A program made the translations under genes and the position numbers. The notes below the pieces were generated by a model that searched no databases, was not told where the DNA came from, and saw only the letters and a list, made by a program, of their open reading frames with translations. DNA of 5,902 bases, taken from JBJSXF01 sp046086225 (GTDB lineage Bacteria; Actinomycetota; Acidimicrobiia; IMCC26256; PALSA-610). Shown in pieces: positions 1 to 5,902 of the stretch (positions within the stretch are counted from its first letter, which is position 1; every line of letters begins with the position of its first letter). The stretch covers positions 1 to 5,902 of the forward strand of contig JBJSXF010000198.1 in the NCBI GenBank assembly GCA_046086225.1, written 5' to 3'.

Positions 1-62
1 TGCTTGCGCCGGTTGCCGGGCTGTCGTCGGGCCAGGTCCCTCGAGCCGCTCTGGATGAAGCA
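1..62 (-). promoter_or_regulatory. SAM-I (S-box) riboswitch aptamer, 5' part, cut by the window edge
   Basis: Read on the minus strand, this stretch carries the conserved core of the S-box (SAM-I) aptamer in the right order and spacing: AGAG (52-49), GAGGGAC (42-36), GGCCC (33-29), a GA-rich loop (28-24) and CCCGGCAACC (20-11). The segment CTGCTTCATC (62-53) would be the 5' strand of the P1 helix. Helices P3 and P4, the P1 3' strand and the expression platform lie left of position 1. The family binds S-adenosylmethionine and usually turns off methionine or SAM biosynthesis, recycling or transport genes. The controlled gene must therefore lie on the minus strand outside the window and is transcribed away from the helicase gene. 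The actinobacterial SAM-IV class was considered, but the GAGGGAC...GGCCC...GGCAACC series fits SAM-I better. The class is a motif match only. Confidence 0.85.
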
Positions 63-68
63 GAGGTG

Positions 69-74
69 AGAATA
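69..74 (-). promoter_or_regulatory. Possible -10 element for the riboswitch transcript
   Basis: On the minus strand this hexamer reads TATTCT, matching the TAnnnT pattern of a housekeeping sigma factor. A start about seven bases downstream (near 62) would begin the RNA right at the expected 5' strand of riboswitch helix P1. No good TTGACA-like -35 is seen 16-18 bases further upstream, around 91-98. The position relative to the aptamer is the main support. Confidence 0.3.
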
Positions 75-167
75 CCCGGGGGGTGGGACACGAAGGTCTC
101 CGAGGGGCTTTGCCGGGGGCGGACCTCGGGGCCGATCCGACGTTCCCGAGCGGGTCGAGGAGCTGAT

Positions 168-200
168 CGCGGCCGAGGTACTGGCCTTTCGTCGGCCGCG
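168..200. repeat. 9-bp perfect inverted repeat upstream of the RecQ-PRTase gene
   Basis: CGCGGCCGA (168-176) is followed, after a 15-base loop, by its exact reverse complement TCGGCCGCG (192-200). The right arm ends 26 bases before the GTG start at 227. It could be a hairpin in the 5' leader or an operator for a dimeric regulator. It has no T-run on either strand, so it is not a typical intrinsic terminator. Chance occurrence is not negligible in such GC-rich DNA. The rest of the intergenic region (75-226) shows no convincing plus-strand promoter. Confidence 0.5.
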
Positions 201-215
201 TCCCACCTCCCGGCC

Positions 216-219
216 AGGA
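216..219 (+). promoter_or_regulatory. Ribosome binding site supporting the GTG start at 227
   Basis: AGGA lies seven bases before the GTG at 227, a normal Shine-Dalgarno spacing. In the same frame there is a TGA at 164-166 and no other start codon between it and 227, so this GTG is the most upstream possible start. Confidence 0.5.
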
Positions 220-226
220 TGACCCG

Positions 227-2272
227 GTGACGATCGCTGCCGAAGCCACCGCCGCCCTCCACGAGCTCGTCGGACCGGGTGCGACCTTCCGTCCGGGCCA
301 GCTCGAGGCGATCGAGGCACTCGTCGAAGACCGGCGCCGAGCGCTGGTCGTGCAGCGCACCGGATGGGGCAAGAGTGCCGTCTACTTCGTGGCGACCCGC
401 CTGCTGCGGGCCCGGGGCGCCGGCCCCACGCTCATCGTGTCACCGCTCCTGGCGCTCATGCGCAACCAGATCGACGCCGCCGAGCGCGGGGGAGTACGGG
501 CGGCGCGGATCACGAGCGACAACACCGAGGAGTGGGAGCAGGTCACCGAGCGTCTCCGCGCCGACGAGGTTGATCTGCTGCTCATTTCGCCCGAACGCTT
601 CGCGAACGATCGCTTCCGCGACGATGTCCTGCCGTTCGTCGCGCAGCGGGTCGGCCTGCTCGTGATCGACGAGGCGCACTGCATCAGCGACTGGGGCCAC
701 GACTTCCGGCCCGACTACCGGCGCATCGGCCGCATCCTCGACCTGCTCCCCGGCACCGTCCCGGTGCTCTGCACCACGGCGACCGCCAACGATCGGGTCG
801 TGGCCGACGTGTCGGCCCAGCTCGGCGCCGATCTCGTCGTGCTGCGCGGCCCGCTCGACCGGGAGAGCCTCGCCCTCGACGTGCTGCACCTCCCGACCCG
901 GGCCGAGCGGCTCGCCTGGCTGGCCGAGGTCATCCCGCAACTGCCCGGCACCGGCATCATCTACACGCTGACCGTCGCCGATGCCCGCACGGTGGCGGCC
1001 TGGCTCAAGCGCTGCGGTATCGACTGCGCCGCGTACACGGGCGACGAGCCGACCGAGTCGAAGCTGGCGATCGAGGCCCGGCTCGCGGCGAACGAGGTGA
1101 AGTGCGTGGCGGCCACCTCGGCGCTCGGCATGGGCTACGACAAGCCCGACCTCGCGTTCGTCGTCCACTTCCAGGTGCCCGGCTCGGCCGTCGCCTACTA
1201 CCAGCAGGTCGGTCGGGCCGGCCGCGGGCTTGACCGGGCGCTTGCGATCGCGCTCGTCGGGGCCGAGGACGTCCGCATCCAGGACTACTTCATCCGCACT
1301 GCCTTCCCCGAGCGCGAGCAGGCCGAGGCCGTGATCGAGGTGATCGCCGAATCGGGCGACTGGGTGAAGCTCGCCGAGATCGAGCAGCGGGTCAACCTGC
1401 GCCGGTCGCGGCTGACCAACATGCTGAAGATCCTGGAGGTCGAGGGGGTCGTCGAGCGCACCGGGTTCCGCTACCGGCGCACGCTGCGGCCGTGGAAGTA
1501 CCCGACGGAGCGACTCGAGCTCGTCACCGCCCAGCGGCGAGCCGAGCAGGACCGCATGCAGGACTACCTCGTCACGAACGGTTGCCTCATGGATTTCCTG
1601 CGGCGCGAGCTCGACGATCCGACCTCGACCCCGTGCGGTCGGTGTGCCCGGTGCCTCGGTGCCGCGCTGATCCCGGTCGTGGTCGATCGGGCCCGCGCCG
1701 CGGAAGCAGTGGCCTTCCTGCGTTCGGAGAGCTTCGAGCTCGAGCCCCGCAAGCAGTGGCCCGATCAGCGGCGCATCGCCGCCGAGCTGCGGGCCGAACC
1801 TGGCGTCGTGCTCTCGATGTTCGGTGACGGCGGCTGGGGGTCGCTCGTCCAGGAGCAGAGGCAGGAAGGGATCTTCGGCGACGAGCTCGTCCGGGCACTC
1901 GTCACCAGGCTCGGCAAGCAGCGGTTCGAGCACCGGCCCGAATGGGTGACGTGCGTGCCGTCCCGGCGCGATCCCGACCTCGTGCCGACGCTGGCCGAGC
2001 GGGTTGCCGCGGCGCTGCGGCTCCCGTTCCTCCCGGTCGTCACGAAGACCCGGATGACCGAGCCGCAGCGGCTGATGGAGAACAGCGCCCAGCAGTTCGC
2101 CAACGTCGACGGCGCGTTCGCGATCTCCGGTTCGGTGCCGAGCGGCCCGGTGCTCCTCATCGACGATCTCATCGATTCGCGCTGGACGCTGACCGTGGTC
2201 GGCGCCCTGCTCCGGCAGAATGGCAGCGGCCCGGTCGTCCCGGCCGTGCTGGCGAGAGCGATGAGCGACTGA
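227..2272 (+). CDS. RecQ-family ATP-dependent DNA helicase with C-terminal phosphoribosyltransferase domain
   Basis: This 681-residue protein is a superfamily 2, 3'-5' DNA helicase fused to a PRTase. The helicase core (about 20-340) shows the RecQ Q-motif FRPGQ (21-25), Walker A TGWGKS (45-50), DEAH (148-151) followed by the RecQ aromatic loop CISDWGHDFRPDYR, motif III TTATA (183-187), motif V SALGMGYDKPD (298-308) and motif VI QQVGRAGR (326-333). A winged-helix-like segment (about 360-420) precedes a zinc motif with C453, C470, C473 and C476, the same cysteine spacing as E. coli RecQ. No HRDC domain is seen. The C-terminal part (about 495-681) resembles ComF-type PRTases: VPSRRDP (577-583), a TEPQRLMENS loop, then VLLIDDLIDSRWT (642-654) where the PRPP loop belongs. 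A DprA-like gene follows after only three bases, implying one operon. Helicase identity is certain, PRTase fold likely, PRTase activity unproven. E. coli RecQ has no PRTase domain, so I do not assign recQ. Confidence 0.95.
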   Translation: MTIAAEATAALHELVGPGATFRPGQLEAIEALVEDRRRALVVQRTGWGKSAVYFVATRLLRARGAGPTLIVSPLLALMRNQIDAAERGGVRAARITSDNTEEWEQVTERLRADEVDLLLISPERFANDRFRDDVLPFVAQRVGLLVIDEAHCISDWGHDFRPDYRRIGRILDLLPGTVPVLCTTATANDRVVADVSAQLGADLVVLRGPLDRESLALDVLHLPTRAERLAWLAEVIPQLPGTGIIYTLTVADARTVAAWLKRCGIDCAAYTGDEPTESKLAIEARLAANEVKCVAATSALGMGYDKPDLAFVVHFQVPGSAVAYYQQVGRAGRGLDRALAIALVGAEDVRIQDYFIRTAFPEREQAEAVIEVIAESGDWVKLAEIEQRVNLRRSRLTNMLKILEVEGVVERTGFRYRRTLRPWKYPTERLELVTAQRRAEQDRMQDYLVTNGCLMDFLRRELDDPTSTPCGRCARCLGAALIPVVVDRARAAEAVAFLRSESFELEPRKQWPDQRRIAAELRAEPGVVLSMFGDGGWGSLVQEQRQEGIFGDELVRALVTRLGKQRFEHRPEWVTCVPSRRDPDLVPTLAERVAAALRLPFLPVVTKTRMTEPQRLMENSAQQFANVDGAFAISGSVPSGPVLLIDDLIDSRWTLTVVGALLRQNGSGPVVPAVLARAMSD

Positions 2273-2275
2273 CCC

Positions 2276-3289
2276 GTGCCCCGACGTTCCGACACTTCGC
2301 TCGCGACGCTCCTCCTGGTGGCGCGGGTGGTGCCGGCGGAGGCGAAGCCGCTCTCGGCTCGCGAGCTCTGGCACCTCGTCGAGACGATCGGTGATCCGGC
2401 GGCGCTCCTCGGTCTCCCGGAGGCCGCACTCGGCGAACGCCTCGGACCGGATGCGGCCGGTCGGGTCGCTGCGCTCTTCGATCGGGCCACGGCCCTGGCG
2501 CTCGAGATCGAACGACTCGAGCAGTCGGGAATCGTCACCATCGTGGCGCTCGACGACGACTACCCCGAACGTCTGCGCACGGTGCTCGGCGATCAGGCCC
2601 CGGCCGTGCTGCACGCCGCCGGCCCGGTTGCGCACCTGGGGCGCGGTGGTCTCGGCGTCGTGGGATCGCGCGACCTCGACTCGGCGGCCGAGGCCTTCGC
2701 GAGCGGGGTGGCGGCGCAGGCCGCGGCAACCGGCGAGGTGGTCGTCTCGGGCGGGGGGCGAGGGGCCGGTCGGGTAGCGCTCGACGCGGCGTTGGCCACG
2801 GGCGGCGAAGGGGTCGGGGTGCTCGCCGATGCGCTGGTGCGCACGGCCAACGATGCCGGGGTGCGGCGGGCGGTCGCCGATGGATCGCTCTGCCTGGTCA
2901 CGCCGTATGCCCCGAGCGCCCCGTTCTCGGACAGCAACGCGATGGCGCGCAACAAGGTGATCTACGCCTTGGCCGACCGCACGGTGGTGGTCGCGTGCGT
3001 CGAGGGCGAGGGCAGCACCTGGGCCGGCGCGGTCGAGGCGCTCGACGGTGGGTTCGGGCGGGTGCTCGTCCGGACGGGCGAGGGTGCTCCGCCGGGCAAC
3101 CGGGCGCTCGTCGGGCTCGGCGCCGAACCGTGGGCGGCGGCAGGCGGTGCGGCACCGACCCAGGACCCGTTGGCGAAGGTCGATGCGGGCACCGACGGCG
3201 ACGTCCGGCCCGGTGACCCGTCGCCGGACCAAGGGTCCTCGGCACCGCCCCTCCCGGGCCCGTCGGCCCAGCTTTCGCTCGACCTCTGA
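2276..3289 (+). CDS. Divergent DprA/SLOG-fold (DNA-processing protein A-like) protein
   Basis: This 337-residue protein matches the DprA layout. A helical N-terminal region (about 8-100) ends in the typical DDDYPERL. A Rossmann-like SLOG domain (about 125-270) follows, with GVVGSR (127-132), VSGGGRGAG (157-165), and NAMARNKVIYALAD (221-234) where DprA has its FPxRNRIIAGLS motif. Classic DprA protects single-stranded DNA and loads RecA during transformation. This variant differs: the SGxARGID signature has become SGGGRGAG, and the C-terminal winged helix is missing. In its place is a proline-, glycine- and alanine-rich tail (about 285-331), probably disordered, ending in QLSLDL (332-337), which fits the hexapeptide pattern for binding the beta sliding clamp. 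The GTG start lies three bases after the upstream stop, and no strong Shine-Dalgarno is seen, so translational coupling is likely. Pairing with a PRTase protein suggests the ShosA-like antitoxin or sensor branch rather than competence. DprA fold: high confidence; role: inference. Confidence 0.88.
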   Translation: MPRRSDTSLATLLLVARVVPAEAKPLSARELWHLVETIGDPAALLGLPEAALGERLGPDAAGRVAALFDRATALALEIERLEQSGIVTIVALDDDYPERLRTVLGDQAPAVLHAAGPVAHLGRGGLGVVGSRDLDSAAEAFASGVAAQAAATGEVVVSGGGRGAGRVALDAALATGGEGVGVLADALVRTANDAGVRRAVADGSLCLVTPYAPSAPFSDSNAMARNKVIYALADRTVVVACVEGEGSTWAGAVEALDGGFGRVLVRTGEGAPPGNRALVGLGAEPWAAAGGAAPTQDPLAKVDAGTDGDVRPGDPSPDQGSSAPPLPGPSAQLSLDL

Positions 3290-3326
3290 AACGGCCGCAC
3301 GCGGGACGTCGATCTGCGCCCGGCGG

Positions 3327-5174
3327 TCAGGTGGTTGCGGCGAGCACCTCGACCATGGCGGCGATCCCCGAGACCCGTGACGATTCGTTGCTCACGGCGG
3401 TCCGGACCGACTGCTCCGAGCCCACCACGACGACGTTCTTCTTCGCCCGGGTCACCGCGGTGTAGAGGAGCTCACGGGTGAGCAGCGGCGAGGTCTCGCC
3501 GGGCAACGCGGCGACGACGAGCTCCCCGTACTCCGAGCCCTGGCTCTTGTGTACCGTCATGGCGAAGCACGGCTCCCACGCCGGCAGCGCCGACCGGTCG
3601 AAGGTGCGGATCTCGCCACCGATCGAGAAGGCGATCCGGTCGACCGGACCGTCAGGGGTGTCGATCTGCACTGCGAGCCCGATCGATCCGTTGACCAGGC
3701 CGAGGTGCGGGGCGTTCACGGTCACCAGTACGGGTGTGCCGGCGGGCGCCCGGTCGGGTGCTCCGAGGCCGAGCCGCTCGGCGATCGCGGCGTTCCATGC
3801 TGCGACCCCGACCGCTCCGTGGCGGGGTCCGCAGAGCACTTTCGTGCCCTCGATGATCGTGAGTGCCCGGCGCAGAGCAACGTCGTCGGCGGGACGGGGC
3901 TCGAGTGCGATCGCTACGGCCGGCGTGAGATCGGCTGCCACCTGATCGATCACCGCATGCGACACCGATGTGTTGCGGTCCGACCGGGCCCAGGTGACGC
4001 CGGACACCGAACCGTCGGCGGCTTGCTCCAAGTGGGCAATGACGGCGTCCTCGGCCCCGGCTCGCACGGCCCGGGCGAGATCACCGACGGCCGAGTCTCC
4101 GGCGATCCGGTGGACCTTGGTGAGCTCGTGGACGACCGGCCGACCGGCGGCCCGTTCGAGGGCGGCGCGGGATCGCACCATCTGGGCGAGCACGGCCCCG
4201 AGTTCGACGCTCTCGAGTTGGGCCTCGTCGCCGACGAGGAGGAGGCGGGTATCGGGTCCGATCGCGCCGAGGAGGGCGACCATGAGCGCGAGGGGCACCA
4301 TCGAGGTCTCATCGACAACCACGATGTCGGCCTCGATCGGATTGTCGGGTCCGTGGCGGAAGCCGGCGATGGTGCCGGGATCACGGCCCAGGAGGCGGTG
4401 GATCGTCTGCGGTTCGATCTCCGCGATGGCGGTGATGGTTTCCGCGCCGAGGGTGCGGCGATGCTCGTCGTCCCGAGCGTCGGATGACCGCACGAAGGCC
4501 TCGATCATCTCCCTGGCTCGGGTGGCGGCCTTGCCGGTCGGCGCGCAGAGTGCGATGCGGGGGAGACGCCCTTCGCCGTCGAGGTGCGCGCGGGCAAAGA
4601 GCGCGAGACCCCGAACCAGCGTGTGGGTCTTGCCCGTACCGGGACCGCCGGTGAGGACGTTGAACCCGGAGGTGAGCATCGATCGGGCGAGGAGGTTGGC
4701 GACGGCGTCGGGCGCATCCCCGGTGCGCTCGGGTTCGAGTACGGGCAGAACGCGGTCGATGAGGTCGACCACCGACGAGCGGTCGAGCGCGGGGAATGGT
4801 CGGCCCGCCCGCTTCACCAAAGCCCGGGAGACGTCGAGCTCGTCGGTGAATTGTCGCTGGGCGAAGAGCCGCGAGCCCCAGAGCACGAGCGGACCGGGAA
4901 GTGGTGCGGGCTGCGGGTCGTCGAAGGTGGCGACCTCGGTGACGAGGCCGGAAGCGACGAACGACCGCAGGCGGGCGGTCACCGGGTCGCCGGGGTCGAT
5001 CGCCAGACAGCCGTGGCCCTCGGCGATTGCGGCCGTGAGTGAATCGATCAGCGCGATGACCTCGGCGTCGTCGACGGCGTAGTGACGCACGAGGAAGTCG
5101 GTCGTGGCGGCCGCAAAGGCGGCGGTGGCCGGGTTGCGCGGCCGGGTCTCGGCGCCGGCGGTCGTCGCGGTCAC
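3327..5174 (-). CDS. recD: Exodeoxyribonuclease V subunit alpha (RecD helicase)
   Basis: This 615-residue protein is close in length to E. coli RecD (608). RecD is the 5'-3' superfamily 1B motor of the RecBCD enzyme, which unwinds and degrades DNA from double-strand ends before recombination. The ATPase motifs are intact: Walker A GGPGTGKT (176-183), APTGKAA (211-217), Walker B VVVDETSM (285-292), motif III GDEAQL (315-320), VHR (354-356), MTVHKSQGSEY (539-549) and LLYTAVTRAKK (569-579). The residues before the ATPase domain match the RecD N-terminal region that contacts RecB. I chose the GTG at 5174-5172 because its last two bases form part of the recB stop (GTGA, a 4-bp overlap) and because the protein then has the family length. 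The same frame stays open further upstream to 5579, but only inside recB on the same strand, giving a low-complexity arginine/proline sequence unlike RecD. Expression is probably coupled to recB. Confidence 0.95.
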   Translation of the reverse strand: MTATTAGAETRPRNPATAAFAAATTDFLVRHYAVDDAEVIALIDSLTAAIAEGHGCLAIDPGDPVTARLRSFVASGLVTEVATFDDPQPAPLPGPLVLWGSRLFAQRQFTDELDVSRALVKRAGRPFPALDRSSVVDLIDRVLPVLEPERTGDAPDAVANLLARSMLTSGFNVLTGGPGTGKTHTLVRGLALFARAHLDGEGRLPRIALCAPTGKAATRAREMIEAFVRSSDARDDEHRRTLGAETITAIAEIEPQTIHRLLGRDPGTIAGFRHGPDNPIEADIVVVDETSMVPLALMVALLGAIGPDTRLLLVGDEAQLESVELGAVLAQMVRSRAALERAAGRPVVHELTKVHRIAGDSAVGDLARAVRAGAEDAVIAHLEQAADGSVSGVTWARSDRNTSVSHAVIDQVAADLTPAVAIALEPRPADDVALRRALTIIEGTKVLCGPRHGAVGVAAWNAAIAERLGLGAPDRAPAGTPVLVTVNAPHLGLVNGSIGLAVQIDTPDGPVDRIAFSIGGEIRTFDRSALPAWEPCFAMTVHKSQGSEYGELVVAALPGETSPLLTRELLYTAVTRAKKNVVVVGSEQSVRTAVSNESSRVSGIAAMVEVLAATT

Positions 5175-5902
5175 CGGATGCCCCCGATCGCCTCGTCGGT
5201 CGTCAGGATCGTCGTCACCGTCGGTCGCCAGGCGAAGACGCCGCACGCAGTGCCATTGATGACCGGTGTGCCGGCACCGACCATGCCGCGCACGAAGAGG
5301 TAGCCGACTCCGCCGAGGTGGCGCTCGGGGTCGTAGCCGACGAGGCGCGTGGCGAGGAATCGGTGCGTAGCGACCGTGTAGACCAGGGCTTGGAGCAGGT
5401 AGCGGTGGTGACGCATCGCGTCGAGCATCCCGGCCCGGCCGTAGTGAGCGACGGTGGCCGGATCGCCAGGCGGTTGGAGTCGGTTCGTCTTGTAGTCGAC
5501 GACGTAGTAGCGATCGTCGAACCGGAACAGCGCGTCGATGCTGCCGGTGAGCAGCCCGCGGACCGTGGCGCCAGACCACGAGTCGCGGATCTCGGCGAAG
5601 GCGGCGGCGATCTCGGGTGGTTCGTTCGCGATCGCCGCGTCGACGAAGGCCGCGCGGGGCAGGGCCGCGGCACCGTCGGCGATGGGGAGGTGGAACCCCA
5701 GCTCGGCGAGCCGCTCGCCGCGTACGAGGCCGGAGAGCGTGCGGCCCTCGGCGAGACCGGCGAGGGGCGAGGTGAGCACAGCCGTCAGACCGGACACCAG
5801 GAGTTCGGGGCTGACGCCCAGCGCCGAGGTGCGGGGGTCGGCGGTCACGATGCGGTGGAACTCGGCGTTCGGATCGGGCGCGGCGAAGTCGGCCGCCTCG
5901 AG
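5171..5902 (-). CDS. recB: Exodeoxyribonuclease V subunit beta (RecB), C-terminal nuclease domain, partial
   Basis: Only the last 243 residues are in the window; the helicase part continues past the right edge. The fragment is the RecB nuclease domain of the RecBCD complex, the single nuclease active site that cuts both strands. The catalytic signature is present: GSID (D123 of the fragment), then YYVVDYKTNRL with D136 and K138, matching D1067, D1080 and K1082 of E. coli RecB. After it come HRYLLQALVYTVATHRFL, the equivalent of the conserved LQxxLYTLALHRYL helix, and HLGGVGYLFVRGM, matching GGVIYLFLRG near the E. coli C-terminus. An upstream histidine in FHRI (5849-5860) may lie in the equivalent of the early nuclease region, but this is uncertain. 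The stop overlaps the recD start by 4 bp. The recB-recD order fits the actinobacterial recC-recB-recD cluster, so recC would be expected upstream, beyond the right edge. Confidence 0.95.
   Translation of the reverse strand, partial: LEAADFAAPDPNAEFHRIVTADPRTSALGVSPELLVSGLTAVLTSPLAGLAEGRTLSGLVRGERLAELGFHLPIADGAAALPRAAFVDAAIANEPPEIAAAFAEIRDSWSGATVRGLLTGSIDALFRFDDRYYVVDYKTNRLQPPGDPATVAHYGRAGMLDAMRHHRYLLQALVYTVATHRFLATRLVGYDPERHLGGVGYLFVRGMVGAGTPVINGTACGVFAWRPTVTTILTTDEAIGGIR

Noticed and set aside
100..129. A 6-bp inverted repeat (CCGAGG at 100-105 and CCTCGG at 124-129).
   Set aside because: It is short, with an 18-base loop, and expected by chance in GC-rich DNA. There is no link to a start codon or promoter element.
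70..222. Possible coding tail upstream of the helicase gene: a frame ending in TGA at 220-222 (with VPERVEELIAAEVLAF) and another open from 3 to 230, whose TGA overlaps the GTG start.
   Set aside because: Neither shows a recognised family or a good start. The left part is taken up by the minus-strand riboswitch and its probable promoter, so this is better read as intergenic. A decayed gene remnant cannot be fully excluded.
440..3232. A 930-codon open frame on the minus strand, antisense to both plus-strand genes.
   Set aside because: It is an antisense shadow. GC-rich codon usage removes stops from this antisense frame, and because the two real genes share a frame the shadow runs through both. 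Its translation is rich in Arg, Asp, Gly and His without recognisable motifs, while the plus strand has full RecQ and DprA signatures.
3290..3326. A possible terminator between the two convergent genes.
   Set aside because: Only a weak bulged stem is visible (CGGG at 3302-3305 with CCCG at 3319-3322), with no T-run on either strand, so I do not call a terminator.
3970..5082. Long plus-strand open frames antisense to recD (also 3549-4487).
   Set aside because: They lie entirely within recD, which has all its ATPase motifs intact on the minus strand. Their translations are low-complexity and Ser/Arg- or Gly/Asp-rich.
5175..5579. Upstream extension of the recD frame by 135 codons.
   Set aside because: The region codes for the RecB nuclease domain in another frame on the same strand. 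The extension is Arg/Pro-rich with no RecD similarity, and the GTG at 5174 overlapping the recB stop gives the normal RecD length.

Overview
The window is GC-rich (roughly 70% by eye), with GTG starts, dense gene packing and codons ending in G or C. Together with a recC-recB-recD-type gene order this suggests a high-GC actinobacterium, possibly of the Acidimicrobiia type. The taxon is an inference; no rRNA or marker gene is present.

Layout. Positions 1-226 are an intergenic region between divergent transcription units. Its left end carries, on the minus strand, the 5' part of a SAM-I (S-box) riboswitch with a possible -10 element. The rest of the aptamer and the gene it controls lie beyond the left edge. 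The same region holds a 9-bp perfect inverted repeat just upstream of the first plus-strand gene. Positions 227-3289 hold two tightly linked plus-strand genes. The first is a RecQ-family helicase with an extra winged-helix segment, a RecQ-type zinc motif and a C-terminal phosphoribosyltransferase (PRTase) domain. The second is a divergent DprA/SLOG-fold protein ending in a sliding-clamp-binding-like peptide. They are separated by a stop codon plus one codon and lie in the same reading frame. A 37-bp gap follows. Positions 3327-5902 hold, on the minus strand, a complete recD and the C-terminal nuclease part of recB, overlapping by 4 bp and running convergently toward the dprA-like gene.

How the genes may work together. 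RecB and RecD are subunits of the RecBCD helicase-nuclease that processes double-strand breaks and degrades foreign linear DNA. The RecQ-PRTase/DprA pair resembles, in domain content, the PRTase-plus-DprA toxin-antitoxin and anti-phage system ShosTA, with a RecQ motor fused to the PRTase. The most interesting hypothesis here is that the pair is a DNA-damage or phage-sensing module: the helicase engages abnormal DNA, the PRTase makes or consumes a nucleotide-type molecule, and the SLOG-fold DprA-like protein restrains or responds to it. The domain assignments are visible in the sequence; the functional model is inference.
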